NCBI GenBank assembly: GCA_963827735.1
Contig: CAWHBO010000008.1
Location: 124,001 to 188,000, forward strand
Direction: 5' to 3'
Origin: CAWHBO01 sp963827735
GTDB taxonomy: Bacteria; Patescibacteriota; Patescibacteriia; Patescibacteriales; UBA12075
Length of the DNA: 64,000 bases
Below the pieces are notes generated by a model. That model was not told the DNA's origin and did not search any database. It saw nothing but the letters and a program-made list of their open reading frames with translations. Position numbers and translations under genes: made by a program. Positions within the stretch are counted from its first letter, which is position 1; each line of letters starts with the position of its first letter. Of the stretch, positions 16,623 through 25,203 are shown piece after piece.

Positions 16623-17446
16623 ATCTCCGTCAAAACCACCGGCCCTTTTTCTGTTATAGCTATTGTATGCTCAAACTGCGCGCTCAGGCTGCCGTCAACT
16701 GTTACCCAGGTAAAGCCGTCTTTATCCGGCATGATCCGCCATCCGCCCATGTTGATCATCGGCTCAATCGCAATCACCATGCCCGGCCGCAACTTGGCGT
16801 TCGGCATGCTGCCATCCTTCACTTCAAAATGCGGAACTTGCGGGGATTCGTGAACATCATGTCCGACGCCATGTCCGACCATGTCCCTAACCACGGAATA
16901 TCCGTTTGATTCCGCGTGCCTCTGGATAGATTTTCCGATATCATTCAAACTGTTCCCGGGCCTGGCTTGTTCAATTCCAATCTGCAAACATTCCTCAGTG
17001 GTCTTAACGAATTTTTTTATTTCATCGGACGCGTCCCCGACAATAAATGTTTTTGCCATATCCGTATAGTAGCCGCCCAAATCAGAATATTTGTTTACAA
17101 TGCGCCCGGCTCTTTTTTCTTGTGTAAGCGGATACTCCATGCCAATATCAATCTTAATGATCTGGCCATGTTTAAGAACGCGCGCGGGAATAGCCGGCGC
17201 GTGCACGACTTCATTGTCAATGGAGGTGCATAAAACAGACGGATACGGCCTGCCGTCCGGCATCATGAGATTTTTAAAGGCAGGTCGTCCGCCTGCCTCC
17301 TTCATCATCTTCTCCGCCAACTTTTCCAGATCGCCGGTACTTACACCGGACTGTATCTTCTTGCCAATATTTTCTATAATATTAGCCAATATCTTACCGC
17401 CTTCCCGTAAAATCTCAATTTCTTCTTTTGTCTTTGTTCTGATCAT
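16619..17446 (-). CDS. map: Methionine aminopeptidase, type I
   Basis: 275 residues. It removes the initiator methionine. The five metal ligands are recognisable in IKIDIGM (Asp), GYYTDMAKTF (Asp), VGHGVGHDVHE (His), MVIAIEPMIN (Glu) and AQFEHTIAI (Glu). An insertion of about 18 residues separates the first two ligands. No N-terminal zinc finger. map often follows secY-adk; here it follows secY only after five intervening genes. Confidence 0.95.
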   Translation of the reverse strand: MIRTKTKEEIEILREGGKILANIIENIGKKIQSGVSTGDLEKLAEKMMKEAGGRPAFKNLMMPDGRPYPSVLCTSIDNEVVHAPAIPARVLKHGQIIKIDIGMEYPLTQEKRAGRIVNKYSDLGGYYTDMAKTFIVGDASDEIKKFVKTTEECLQIGIEQARPGNSLNDIGKSIQRHAESNGYSVVRDMVGHGVGHDVHESPQVPHFEVKDGSMPNAKLRPGMVIAIEPMINMGGWRIMPDKDGFTWVTVDGSLSAQFEHTIAITEKGPVVLTEI

Positions 17447-17483
17447 TTTTCTTTCAATTCACTTATTCCCATCTATCCTTACC

Positions 17484-17511
17484 AGTTTATAGAAATTATA
17501 AGAATAGTCAA
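17484..17511 (-). promoter_or_regulatory. Promoter of map
   Basis: On the minus strand, TTGACT (17511-17506), 16-bp spacer, TAAACT (17489-17484), about 30-40 nt before the ATG. It overlaps the final codons of the upstream hypothetical gene, which implies separate control of map. Confidence 0.55.
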
Positions 17512-18656
17512 GGACGGATTGCATAAGGTTTAAACATATCTATCACACCATCATCTGCTCCGCTAATTGTATTTTCCGGCTCCTCTTTTTCATCTTCTTC
17601 GTTTTTTTGTTTGGCATCTATATGGTCAGTTCTCCTCACAACATTTCCGCCAACGCCAAATTCTCCACCAATATCATCATGCTCATCTCGTACCGCTCCT
17701 TGACCCGCACTGTTCACAGCACCATCTTTAAAAGCCTGGAAGCTGACAACACTGCCCGAATTGCCGCTTGCCGTCCTGCTTGATTTTTGCGTTTTTTCCG
17801 CATTCTTAACCCCCGTACCGGCGGCTATGCTGGTTGCCTTGTCCCCTTCTTTGGTGGAAGCAAAACCATGCGCTTGTTCTGAATTACCATTAGCTCTACC
17901 ACCCCTTAAATCATTTGTTGTGTATTCCTTGTCGCCTATTTTATATGTTACTTTTTCTTTGGTGATACGATCTGATGTTGTATTCTCAAATTTGCTTTTT
18001 ATATTTTCTTTACTTCTACCTTTGCTTAGTCCGCTAGCCATACCACCGCCTCTATCATCAGTCATTCGCGCTACTGCATTGCTTGCCTTTACATACCTTC
18101 TTATTTCTTCTGGGGTCTTATTTGCTATTTCCGACACTTTTTCTCCGGCAAAATAATTGCTAAATTCCTTTTTTTTTCGAATATCGCTTCCTGAGCTTCC
18201 AAATTTAACATGCACAACATTCCCTTCTTTCTTGTCTATATAATCCACTTGTCCTCTATTCCTTTTTAAACGGTCGGCCATGCTGGAATATGTCCTGCCG
18301 GCATTTTTTTTTGCGATATCTCTTGCCAATTCCGCCACCTTTTCTTTTGATATGATCCTGGTTCTGGTTTTCATCTCGCCCGTTTCTTTGTCTTTGTATT
18401 TTTCAATGACCTTTAGCGCTCCAATTTTACTAAATGTTTTTCTTTCTTTATACAAACCGGATCCAAATCTCCCAGCAGTTACCTTGTCTTTTCTCGGCGT
18501 ATATTTCCCCGAAACATTTCCTTTCCCGCCCCCCAGGCCCAACCATCCGGAGACACCTTTCGGAGCAGCGCCGGTTGGTTTTTTGCTAAAACCAAATATA
18601 TTGGTATTGCCTGATGGTTTGCTTGACTTCAATCCTGCTATGTCTAAGATACCCAT
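17508..18656 (-). CDS. Unrecognised Gly/Lys-rich basic protein
   Basis: 382 residues, no domain recognised. The N-terminus begins MGILDIAGLKSSKP, followed by a Gly-rich stretch (GWLGLGGGKGN), a basic central part with a KDKETGEMKTRTR segment and an acidic C-terminal 40 residues (DEKEEPENTISG). No signal peptide or membrane helix; mostly predicted disordered by composition. It is third in a row of small unknown genes (19545, 19075, 18656 as starts) after the ABC transporter. Its KETGE segment resembles one in the protein at 19087 and its N-terminus resembles that at 18716. Confidence 0.65.
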   Translation of the reverse strand: MGILDIAGLKSSKPSGNTNIFGFSKKPTGAAPKGVSGWLGLGGGKGNVSGKYTPRKDKVTAGRFGSGLYKERKTFSKIGALKVIEKYKDKETGEMKTRTRIISKEKVAELARDIAKKNAGRTYSSMADRLKRNRGQVDYIDKKEGNVVHVKFGSSGSDIRKKKEFSNYFAGEKVSEIANKTPEEIRRYVKASNAVARMTDDRGGGMASGLSKGRSKENIKSKFENTTSDRITKEKVTYKIGDKEYTTNDLRGGRANGNSEQAHGFASTKEGDKATSIAAGTGVKNAEKTQKSSRTASGNSGSVVSFQAFKDGAVNSAGQGAVRDEHDDIGGEFGVGGNVVRRTDHIDAKQKNEEDEKEEPENTISGADDGVIDMFKPYAIRP

Positions 18657-18718
18657 AATTAAAAAATCTAATTTCTAATTTCCTAATTTCCTAATTTCCA
18701 AAATATCCCAATATCCTA
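18657..18718 (-). repeat. Family B direct-repeat tract (copy)
   Basis: Tandem words CTAATTTC, CTAATTTCC, CCAAAATAT, CCCAATATC fill the 59-nt gap between two hypothetical genes. On the minus strand the tract starts at the TAG of the 18716 gene (TAGGATATTGGGATATTTTG). Confidence 0.65.
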
Positions 18719-19075
18719 CTTCTCAACATCCTCCTCCATCTCCCCAAACTCTTTTATTTCATTCTTAGCGCTAGACACCTCCTCTTTCTTGTCATACCCG
18801 CATTCTTCCTTTACCAAATCAATTAAATATTTCCTCTTTTCAAACTGGCCGTCCTTGAGTCCCATGTTCTTAAGATTTTCCTCCATCTTTGTGATCGTTA
18901 TCCCGTTATGCGACATCCGCTCCAAAACGTCTCTTAGCTTGAACTCTTTATACACATCCGTCTTCCCGCCGACAGTCAGCTTGACTTCGCGGTTAAAAAC
19001 GCTGGCCGGAATTTTCTGGATTTGCGATGCATAAATTTTTTTGGGCGACCCGAAGATCAAATCTAATAGTGACAT
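18716..19075 (-). CDS. Unrecognised small protein
   Basis: 119 residues: MSLLDLIFGSPKKI start, a central mixed alpha/beta part (REVKLTVGGKTDVYKEFKLRDVLERM) and an acidic helical tail. The middle could be a small helix-rich adaptor domain. No signal or membrane segment. Located between two other unknown genes in one orientation with 11 nt to the upstream gene, so probably co-expressed. Confidence 0.65.
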   Translation of the reverse strand: MSLLDLIFGSPKKIYASQIQKIPASVFNREVKLTVGGKTDVYKEFKLRDVLERMSHNGITITKMEENLKNMGLKDGQFEKRKYLIDLVKEECGYDKKEEVSSAKNEIKEFGEMEEDVEK

Positions 19076-19086
19076 ATAAATTAATT

Positions 19087-19545
19087 TTAATTATTATCTG
19101 ACGCTGATTCATCCATTATTTTTTTCCTTCTTGCCGCTTCCTCAATCAGACTCTGTTGCTCGGCGTAATACATAGCGGCGGCGGTTTCGTTGTCATGATT
19201 TATTGTGGACTTTTTGTCCTCCACGCCTTTTTGTTTTTTACCGAATATTTTATCGAAAAATTTCATAATCTTATTCCTTGACTCTAGTCCTTTCCTTACG
19301 TAATCGCCGGTTAAATGCTCTTGCTTCTTTAAAGTATTCTTTTCAAAACTTGTGACGGATCTGCCGCTTTTGTCTTTCGTGATTTCTTGAAGATATGGTT
19401 TTACATCATTCTTTTCAATAAGTTTGGTGCTCACTTCTCCGGTTTCTTTATTTGTTTCTTTCTTATATATCTGGCCGACTTCCCTGCCGATTGATGCCGC
19501 TGTTTCCTTTCTCAATTTTTCAATTGAAATCCTTTCTACTGCCAT
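19087..19545 (-). CDS. Unrecognised small basic protein
   Basis: 152 residues, highly charged and helical by composition. It contains a NKETGEVSTKLIEK segment comparable to the KDKETGEMKTRTR segment of the protein at 17508, a basic stretch MKFFDKIFGKKQKG, and a C-terminal helix rich in Ala/Glu. No known domain. First of the three small unknown genes, following the MacB-like permease. Confidence 0.65.
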   Translation of the reverse strand: MAVERISIEKLRKETAASIGREVGQIYKKETNKETGEVSTKLIEKNDVKPYLQEITKDKSGRSVTSFEKNTLKKQEHLTGDYVRKGLESRNKIMKFFDKIFGKKQKGVEDKKSTINHDNETAAAMYYAEQQSLIEEAARRKKIMDESASDNN

Positions 19546-19557
19546 ATTTTTAACATT

Positions 19558-19641
19558 AGTTTCTAAATAAATTAATTTCCTAATTTCTAAATTTCCTAAT
19601 TTCCAATATCCTAATATCCCAATATCTTAATATCAAACGTC
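19558..19641 (-). repeat. Family B direct-repeat tract (copy)
   Basis: Words CTAATTTC(T/C), CCAATATCC and CCCAATATC tile the gap. On the minus strand they begin just after the TAG of the permease gene (TAGGACGTTTGATATTAAGA, then ATATTGGG). Confidence 0.65.
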
Positions 19642-20850
19642 CTATTTATACCTCAGCGCCTCCAACGCATTGATCCCGGCCGCTCTCTTTGCCGGATAAA
19701 ATCCCGTAATCAAGCCGACGATCGTTGAGAAGCTTATGATGAGCAGGATAAACCAGATCGGCGTATAAAACATGTCAATTTTTTCGCCGCCCAAAGCTCC
19801 GGCGAGCAGATTGATGCCATAGTTAAAAATCTCTCCCCCGAGCATGCCGATGGCGATGCCGCCGGCGCCGCCCAAGAAACCGATGATGATTGACTCTGTC
19901 AAGAACATCTTCCAGATGTCGGCGCTCGTCGCCCCGAGCGCTTTCATGATGCCGATTTCCTGAGTGCGTTCAAGCAAGGCGATCGTCATGGTGTTAAACA
20001 TTCCGATGGCGCTGACAACCAGCGCTACGATCCCGAAAGAAGCCAGAACGATCTGAACAACCTTGAAAATCTGATTGGCTTGCTCAATGATATCGGAAAG
20101 CGCGCTCACCATATATCCCTGTTCAATGATAGCATTGCGGGCGTTGTTCAATTGTTTGTCTTCTGTGACCTTTACTTTCAGTTTGCTGTAATCCGCGTTT
20201 CCCAAATACGAACTTTGGCTGAATGGCATATAGATATAATTTGAAGACTCCTCATCTACAATCCCGATCACCTTAAAATCCCCGGGGAGATCAACGAAAT
20301 TCCTCGTCATACCGCTGTCATCTTTTGAGCCGCTCGGGAGAAACAAGCTGAATTTAACGGTTTTACCCATGATGTTATCTTCCGCCAGATTGAACAACTG
20401 CAGAGCTGAAGATGAGAAGATTATCTTGTCTTTATCTGCGTCGTCATTGGTATAAAAATCCCCTTTACTCAGCACCGTACCATCCAAACGCAAAAATTCC
20501 CGATCCACGAAATTGATTGCCAATTCTGACGAGATATCATCAATTGTTACCTGCGACTGAGCGGTTATCAGCGGGCTGACGGTATCCACTCCGGCAATCG
20601 CTTTGATTCCGGCCACGGAATCCTGATTCAATTTCAGATTTTCCGCCTCGCCCGTGCTTACATCCAAACTGAGCAAAGCATCAGATGTTGTGATACGCTC
20701 CAAAATCATCACCTGGAGTCCATACCCCAAAGAAACCAAAAACAAAATCGCGCCAATGCCGACGCTGATCCCCAGGATCGTCAAAATTGTCCGCGACCGG
20801 TTGGTGCGGAACATTCTGGTTGCCAATCTTAACAAATCAGTCACGAGCAT
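19642..20850 (-). CDS. MacB/FtsX-like ABC transporter permease
   Basis: 402 residues with the MacB topology: an N-terminal helix (about 20-45, TILTILGISVGIGAILFLVS), a large periplasm-type domain (about 50-265), and three C-terminal helices in the FtsX domain (about 268-292, 318-345, 362-388) ending in FYPAKRAAGINALEALRYK, which is typical. Such permeases transmit mechanical force to extracytoplasmic partners or export peptides, rather than forming a channel. Coupled to the ATPase gene 10 nt upstream. Confidence 0.9.
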   Translation of the reverse strand: MLVTDLLRLATRMFRTNRSRTILTILGISVGIGAILFLVSLGYGLQVMILERITTSDALLSLDVSTGEAENLKLNQDSVAGIKAIAGVDTVSPLITAQSQVTIDDISSELAINFVDREFLRLDGTVLSKGDFYTNDDADKDKIIFSSSALQLFNLAEDNIMGKTVKFSLFLPSGSKDDSGMTRNFVDLPGDFKVIGIVDEESSNYIYMPFSQSSYLGNADYSKLKVKVTEDKQLNNARNAIIEQGYMVSALSDIIEQANQIFKVVQIVLASFGIVALVVSAIGMFNTMTIALLERTQEIGIMKALGATSADIWKMFLTESIIIGFLGGAGGIAIGMLGGEIFNYGINLLAGALGGEKIDMFYTPIWFILLIISFSTIVGLITGFYPAKRAAGINALEALRYK

Positions 20851-20860
20851 AAAATTATAA

Positions 20861-22477
20861 TTATCCGTTTTTAATTTTTTCTTCTCTTTTTTTCATCGCT
20901 TCCATGGCGTCGTTCATGGACAAGGAAGCGCTTGCAGGCTTGACAAAACCCGGATCCAGGCTGGAATTTTCATAATCCTCTTCATCACTTTGCATGATGC
21001 TTGCGATGATTTTTTGATCATCAATTTTCAAATCCGGTTGTGGCGCCTCAATTTCCTCGTTATTCTTTTTAACTGGTTCTTTTGAAGGTTTTTTCCTTTG
21101 AACAATTCCAAACCCTAAGATCAGGATCAGTTCAATTTCCTCAGCAATGGTTTTTGCCGTCTTGCTGTTCAACCCGACTCCGCCTTCTTTAAACGGCTTA
21201 TCCAAAATTTCATAAAATTTAGGTTTTTGAATCTCTCCCTTAAGCCTTTCTTTTACCGCTCCTTTTATCCGATTTATCTGAGTTTCATCCAAATGCTCAA
21301 AGTAATCGCCATAACATGTTTTAAGAAGGTACTCCGTTGTCCGATTCGTTTTTTCTTCATCCGATATCTTTTCATGTCCGCCTTCTTCCGATTGCCTCTG
21401 CCGTTCTTCTTGATACAGGAAATAAGCCACACGGATGACGCGATTGACCCGGCGGACGACCTTTTCCGCCGTACGCATATCAAAACCGACGCCGCCCTCG
21501 GTTGCCGGACGGTTCAATACATCCAGGAATTCTTCTTGGGAGATCGTGCCCAAAAGCCGCCTCTGGATCACTTCCTCAAAGATCTGGGCCTCCTCCATGT
21601 TTCTGCTTGTGATAAAATGGTGGGCGAAAACTTTCGCTTTGTACGGCATGATCAAAATGTTGATTTGCTCAGGTGAAAGCCCGTGATATGCCCGCATCAG
21701 ATCCCTGATCTCAACGGCCGGCGATTTGACTTTGATGATGCCGTCTTCCTCGGTTCCTGATTTCTTCGCTTCCGGCGGGCGCTTATCTTTGTTGATCACC
21801 TCTCTGACGATTATCCCGTCCTTCATATAAATTATCCGGTCGCCGTAGACGAGATTTTCCGGATTGTGGGTTACCATGATGATTGTCTTCTTTTCCTTTT
21901 CATTGAGCTCATTGAGAATTTCCAACACATTCTTGGCTGAAACCGAATCCAAATTCCCTACCGGCTCATCGGCTAAAACGATCTGCGGATTGTTGACGAT
22001 TGATCTGGCGATGCCGATCCGCTGCTGTTGTCCCCCGGAAAGTTCCGTGGGAATTCTCTTGGCTTGCTTTAAGATTCCAAATCTTTCCAAAAGAAATTTT
22101 GACCATTGGTCGCGCTTGCCTTTTCTGACGTTTACAAAAATCTGCGGCAAAGCCACGTTATCAAGAACGCTTAGGCTGGTGATAAGATTGTATTGCTGAT
22201 AAACCATCCCGATCTGCGAGCGATGATAAGCGGCAAAATCATTGCTGGTCATCTTGGTAAGATCCCGGTTAAACACTCTGACTTGCCCGTCATCCGGCTT
22301 TTCCAATCCGGCAATCACGTTTAAGAGCGAAGACTTGCCGCATCCGGAAGGCCCGAAAAATATGATGAATTCCTCCGGAAAAATATCCAAAGTAATGTTA
22401 ATCAAGGCATGGAATTCATTGTCCTTGCCTTTGTTATACGTAAAATTTATATTCTTGATAGATATGATCGGCTCCAT
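20861..22477 (-). CDS. ABC transporter ATPase with a duplicated C-terminal module
   Basis: 538 residues from the ATG at 22477 (a GTG at 22501 would add eight). The first about 235 residues are a MacB/LolD-type ATPase: Walker A GPSGCGKSS, signature LSGGQQQR, Walker B IVLADEP, switch VTHN. The following about 300 residues are unusual for this family. They contain two copies of a helical unit of about 50 residues, the first with RRLLGTISQEEFLDVL and EGGVGFDMRTAEK (about 21430-21600), the second with ERLKGEIQKPKFYEIL and EGGVGLNSKTAKT (about 21130-21290), then an acidic tail. The module may contact a cytoplasmic partner (inference). Confidence 0.9.
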   Translation of the reverse strand: MEPIISIKNINFTYNKGKDNEFHALINITLDIFPEEFIIFFGPSGCGKSSLLNVIAGLEKPDDGQVRVFNRDLTKMTSNDFAAYHRSQIGMVYQQYNLITSLSVLDNVALPQIFVNVRKGKRDQWSKFLLERFGILKQAKRIPTELSGGQQQRIGIARSIVNNPQIVLADEPVGNLDSVSAKNVLEILNELNEKEKKTIIMVTHNPENLVYGDRIIYMKDGIIVREVINKDKRPPEAKKSGTEEDGIIKVKSPAVEIRDLMRAYHGLSPEQINILIMPYKAKVFAHHFITSRNMEEAQIFEEVIQRRLLGTISQEEFLDVLNRPATEGGVGFDMRTAEKVVRRVNRVIRVAYFLYQEERQRQSEEGGHEKISDEEKTNRTTEYLLKTCYGDYFEHLDETQINRIKGAVKERLKGEIQKPKFYEILDKPFKEGGVGLNSKTAKTIAEEIELILILGFGIVQRKKPSKEPVKKNNEEIEAPQPDLKIDDQKIIASIMQSDEEDYENSSLDPGFVKPASASLSMNDAMEAMKKREEKIKNG

Positions 22478-22521
22478 AAACACAAAAAATAGGATTTGCA
22501 CCTTCTTTGCTTGTTATTCTT

Positions 22522-22530
22522 ATTATAACA
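22522..22530 (-). promoter_or_regulatory. Extended -10 promoter of the ABC transporter genes
   Basis: On the minus strand TGT-TATAAT (22530-22522), an extended -10 element without a clear -35, about 45 nt before the ATPase ATG. Confidence 0.45.
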
Positions 22531-22548
22531 TAAAAGCTTCGAAATATA

Positions 22549-22651
22549 TAATTCAATAACCAATAATCAATATCCATTCAATATTTAAATAATCAATGAA
22601 TATTAAAATATTGAATATTTAATGGATATTGAATATTGTATATTGAATATC
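22549..22651 (-). repeat. Family A long inverted repeat (copy 2)
   Basis: ATTCAATAACCAATAATCAA through to GAATATTGTATATTGAATAT; the two halves are complementary around 22600 and would form a long AT-rich stem. It sits between the secY terminator and the ABC transporter promoter. Confidence 0.75.
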
Positions 22652-22684
22652 AAAAAACCACCAAATAAATTTGACGGTTTTTTT
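22652..22684 (-). terminator. Terminator of the ribosomal/secY operon
   Basis: AAAAAACC (22652-22659) pairs with GGTTTTTT (22676-22683), with inner CAAAT/ATTTG pairs; it lies 25-58 nt beyond the secY stop. Confidence 0.7.
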
Positions 22685-22709
22685 ATGATATTATATAAAT
22701 TTTATTACC

Positions 22710-23981
22710 CTAGTTTCCCTCGTACTCCCTCATTGTGAGTTGCGATTCAATCTGTTTCACGGTTTCAATCACCACTGCCACAACGATCAAAAGACTGGTT
22801 CCGCCGATGGCCAAGGATTGGATGCCGGTAACCGCTCTCATGATCAGCGGCAACAAAGCGATCAAGCCAAGAAACAAAGCCCCGACAAAAATGATCTTAT
22901 GCGTCGTGTTGGCCAGATAATCAGCCGTATGTTTTCCAGGTCTGATGCCCGGGATGAATCCACCCTGCTTTTGAAGATTCTCCGCGATCTGAGCGGGATG
23001 GAAGATAACTTCCGTATAAAAATAAGTAAAAGCAAATACCAGGATAAAATACATGATGCCGTAAAAAAGCTGGTTTTGAAACAATGCGATAACCCATTCT
23101 GAAGCCGATACAATCCAAGCCGTCCGGGCATGGATGAAAAATTGGGCGATCATGGATGGAAACAAAACAACGGAGATGGCAAAGATGATCGGAATCACTC
23201 CGGCCATGTTTACGCGCAAAGGCAGATGCGTGTTCGTTCCACCGAACATCCGATTGCCTCTGATCTGCTTGGCATATTGGACCGGAACATTCCTCTGGCC
23301 TTCAGAAATGACGACCACCCCCACAACTGTGATGATCGCAATCGCGATAAATCCGAGGACCACAAAGAGCTGTGAAGAGTCGTAAGTCGCGATAACCTGT
23401 CGAATGGTCTGAGGCAGACTGGAAACAATTCCGGAAAAGATGAGCAATGAGATTCCATTGCCGATTTTCTTTTCTGTGATAAGTTCGCCGATCCACATAA
23501 GAAACACGGTACCGGCAGTGATCACCAGCATCATGGAAACCAATTCAAAAACGGAAACATCCCCCAAAATGGCTGTTGATGAACGTCTGAGTAGAGTGAT
23601 CATTCCAAATGCCTGCATAAAGGCCATCGGGACTGTCAGCCAGCGCGTCCACATGTTGATCTTCTGCCTTCCGGATTCTTCTTTCTGCATCTCTTCCAAT
23701 TTCGGAACGATCATCCCGAGAAGCTGGAAAATGATTGATGCCGTGATATAAGGGGCAACGCCCATCATGACGATTGAAAAATTATCCATTCCTCCTCCTG
23801 AGAAGAGATTCATGAGCCCCAGTATCTGGTTGCTGGAAAAAATGTTCTTCAGAGCCTCGGCATTAACTCCCGGAATCGGGATATGCGCGGCGAACCTGAA
23901 AATCAAAAGCATAGCTAAAACAAAGAGGATGTTGTTCCTTAAGTCCTTGGCTTTCCAAATTTGAAAAATTTTTTCCAACAT
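22710..23981 (-). CDS. secY: Protein translocase subunit SecY
   Basis: 423 residues, ten transmembrane helices by hydropathy. Family hallmarks: IPIPGVNAEAL near the N-terminus, the plug-region segment FSGGGMDNFSIVMMGVAPYI, and RGNRMFGGTNTHLPLRVNMAGVIPIIFA. It forms the Sec channel. Last gene of the spc-type operon, 11 nt after rplO; no adk follows. Confidence 0.97.
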   Translation of the reverse strand: MLEKIFQIWKAKDLRNNILFVLAMLLIFRFAAHIPIPGVNAEALKNIFSSNQILGLMNLFSGGGMDNFSIVMMGVAPYITASIIFQLLGMIVPKLEEMQKEESGRQKINMWTRWLTVPMAFMQAFGMITLLRRSSTAILGDVSVFELVSMMLVITAGTVFLMWIGELITEKKIGNGISLLIFSGIVSSLPQTIRQVIATYDSSQLFVVLGFIAIAIITVVGVVVISEGQRNVPVQYAKQIRGNRMFGGTNTHLPLRVNMAGVIPIIFAISVVLFPSMIAQFFIHARTAWIVSASEWVIALFQNQLFYGIMYFILVFAFTYFYTEVIFHPAQIAENLQKQGGFIPGIRPGKHTADYLANTTHKIIFVGALFLGLIALLPLIMRAVTGIQSLAIGGTSLLIVVAVVIETVKQIESQLTMREYEGN

Positions 23982-23992
23982 TTTTATGCGAA

Positions 23993-24421
23993 TTATTTTG
24001 TTTTTTCAGTCTGATTTTTTACCGTCTCGCTCATCTTAACCCTTTGAAACTGCAAACCTTTAACGTTGAGCTTGCCTTTTCCTAAAATCTTTACTGTTTC
24101 CGCCGCTGATTCAATCAATCCCTTTTTATACAATGTTTCCGGGCTTACCACTTCTTTATCTTTAAAATGTTTGTTCAATTCAACCAAATTTACGATTTGC
24201 GCTTTGGGCTTATCGGAAGTAAATCCGCGTTTTTTGGGAGTTCTGAGAAGCACCTGTCTCATGCCTTTTCTTTTCAAATTGCTTACGCCCGCGCGCGACC
24301 CTTGGCCCTTAAGGCCTCTGCCGGAGTATGTACCGTGTCCGCTGGCATTGCCGCGTCCGACGCGTTTGCGTTTTTTTGAGGTATCAACACCTACTTTGAT
24401 TGTACTAAGTGAAATTGGCAT
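23993..24421 (-). CDS. rplO: 50S ribosomal protein L15 (uL15)
   Basis: 142 residues. The basic N-terminal tail KKRKRVGRGNASGHGTYSGR is diagnostic. Directly follows rpsE with 4 nt between, so the L30 gene normally found here is absent. Confidence 0.95.
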   Translation of the reverse strand: MPISLSTIKVGVDTSKKRKRVGRGNASGHGTYSGRGLKGQGSRAGVSNLKRKGMRQVLLRTPKKRGFTSDKPKAQIVNLVELNKHFKDKEVVSPETLYKKGLIESAAETVKILGKGKLNVKGLQFQRVKMSETVKNQTEKTK

Positions 24422-24425
24422 AATT

Positions 24426-25178
24426 TTATTTTACTTTCTTATCTTCATCTTTAACTTCGTCTTTTTTCTCGGCTTGAGCTTTTCCGTTTTTGTTATCGGT
24501 TTTATCTTTGGCCTGGTCGTCTTTTTTCTGATTTTCCACCTTACGAAGGCTTGCCAAAGCTTTCATCGCGCATTTTGCGACGTTAACATTGTTGTTGGTT
24601 CCCAAATTCTTGCTGGTGACATTCTTGATGCCCGCAAGCTCCAAAACGATGCGCGCCGCTCCTCCAGCCATTACGCCTTTGCCTTTGCGGGCCGGCTTTA
24701 AAAGAAGTTTAGCTGCTCCCAGCTTAAAAAGTATCTCATGCGGTATGGTATCGTTAACCATCGGTACTTCCAAAATCTCTTTTTTGGCTTTGGTAACGGC
24801 CTTTTCAACAGCAATTGAAACATCCGCGCCTTTGTCCATTCCCAGCGCGACTTTGCCTTTTCTGTTCCCGATCACAACACAAGCGCGGAAACGCATGCGC
24901 TTTCCTCCGGCCATAACCCTGGTAACTCTTGCCAAATCAACAATTCTCTGTTCAAATTCATCTTGGCTTTTTTCGGCATGGCGGCCTTTGGCTTTTGATT
25001 TGCTCGCAAATTTCTTTTCGCCGTACACTGATTTTCCGGCTTCCGAATGATTTGCCTTGCCGGCATCCAATGCGCCGGAATCTTTGCCTGCAGCTGCCGG
25101 CTTCTTGTCGCGGCTATCTTTTTTGTAATCCCTGCCTCCCGAAGCTTTTGCGAAAGGCGGTTGTGCTTTTTCTGTCAT
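24426..25178 (-). CDS. rpsE: 30S ribosomal protein S5 (uS5) with long N- and C-terminal extensions
   Basis: 250 residues against about 165 usually. The core (about 75-215) contains FEQRIVDLARVTRVMAGGKR and KGKGVMAGGAARIVLELAGI. The N-terminal about 70 residues are low-complexity, and residues 6-15 (QPPFAKASGG) are coded by an imperfect palindrome near 25136-25165 (GCCTCCCGAAGC/GCGAAAGGCGG). The C-terminal about 35 residues are Lys/Glu/Asp-rich. The start could be internal, but no better-supported start is seen. Confidence 0.93.
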   Translation of the reverse strand: MTEKAQPPFAKASGGRDYKKDSRDKKPAAAGKDSGALDAGKANHSEAGKSVYGEKKFASKSKAKGRHAEKSQDEFEQRIVDLARVTRVMAGGKRMRFRACVVIGNRKGKVALGMDKGADVSIAVEKAVTKAKKEILEVPMVNDTIPHEILFKLGAAKLLLKPARKGKGVMAGGAARIVLELAGIKNVTSKNLGTNNNVNVAKCAMKALASLRKVENQKKDDQAKDKTDNKNGKAQAEKKDEVKDEDKKVK

Positions 25179-25203
25179 ATTTAAAATATAAAAAATGAAT
25201 AAA

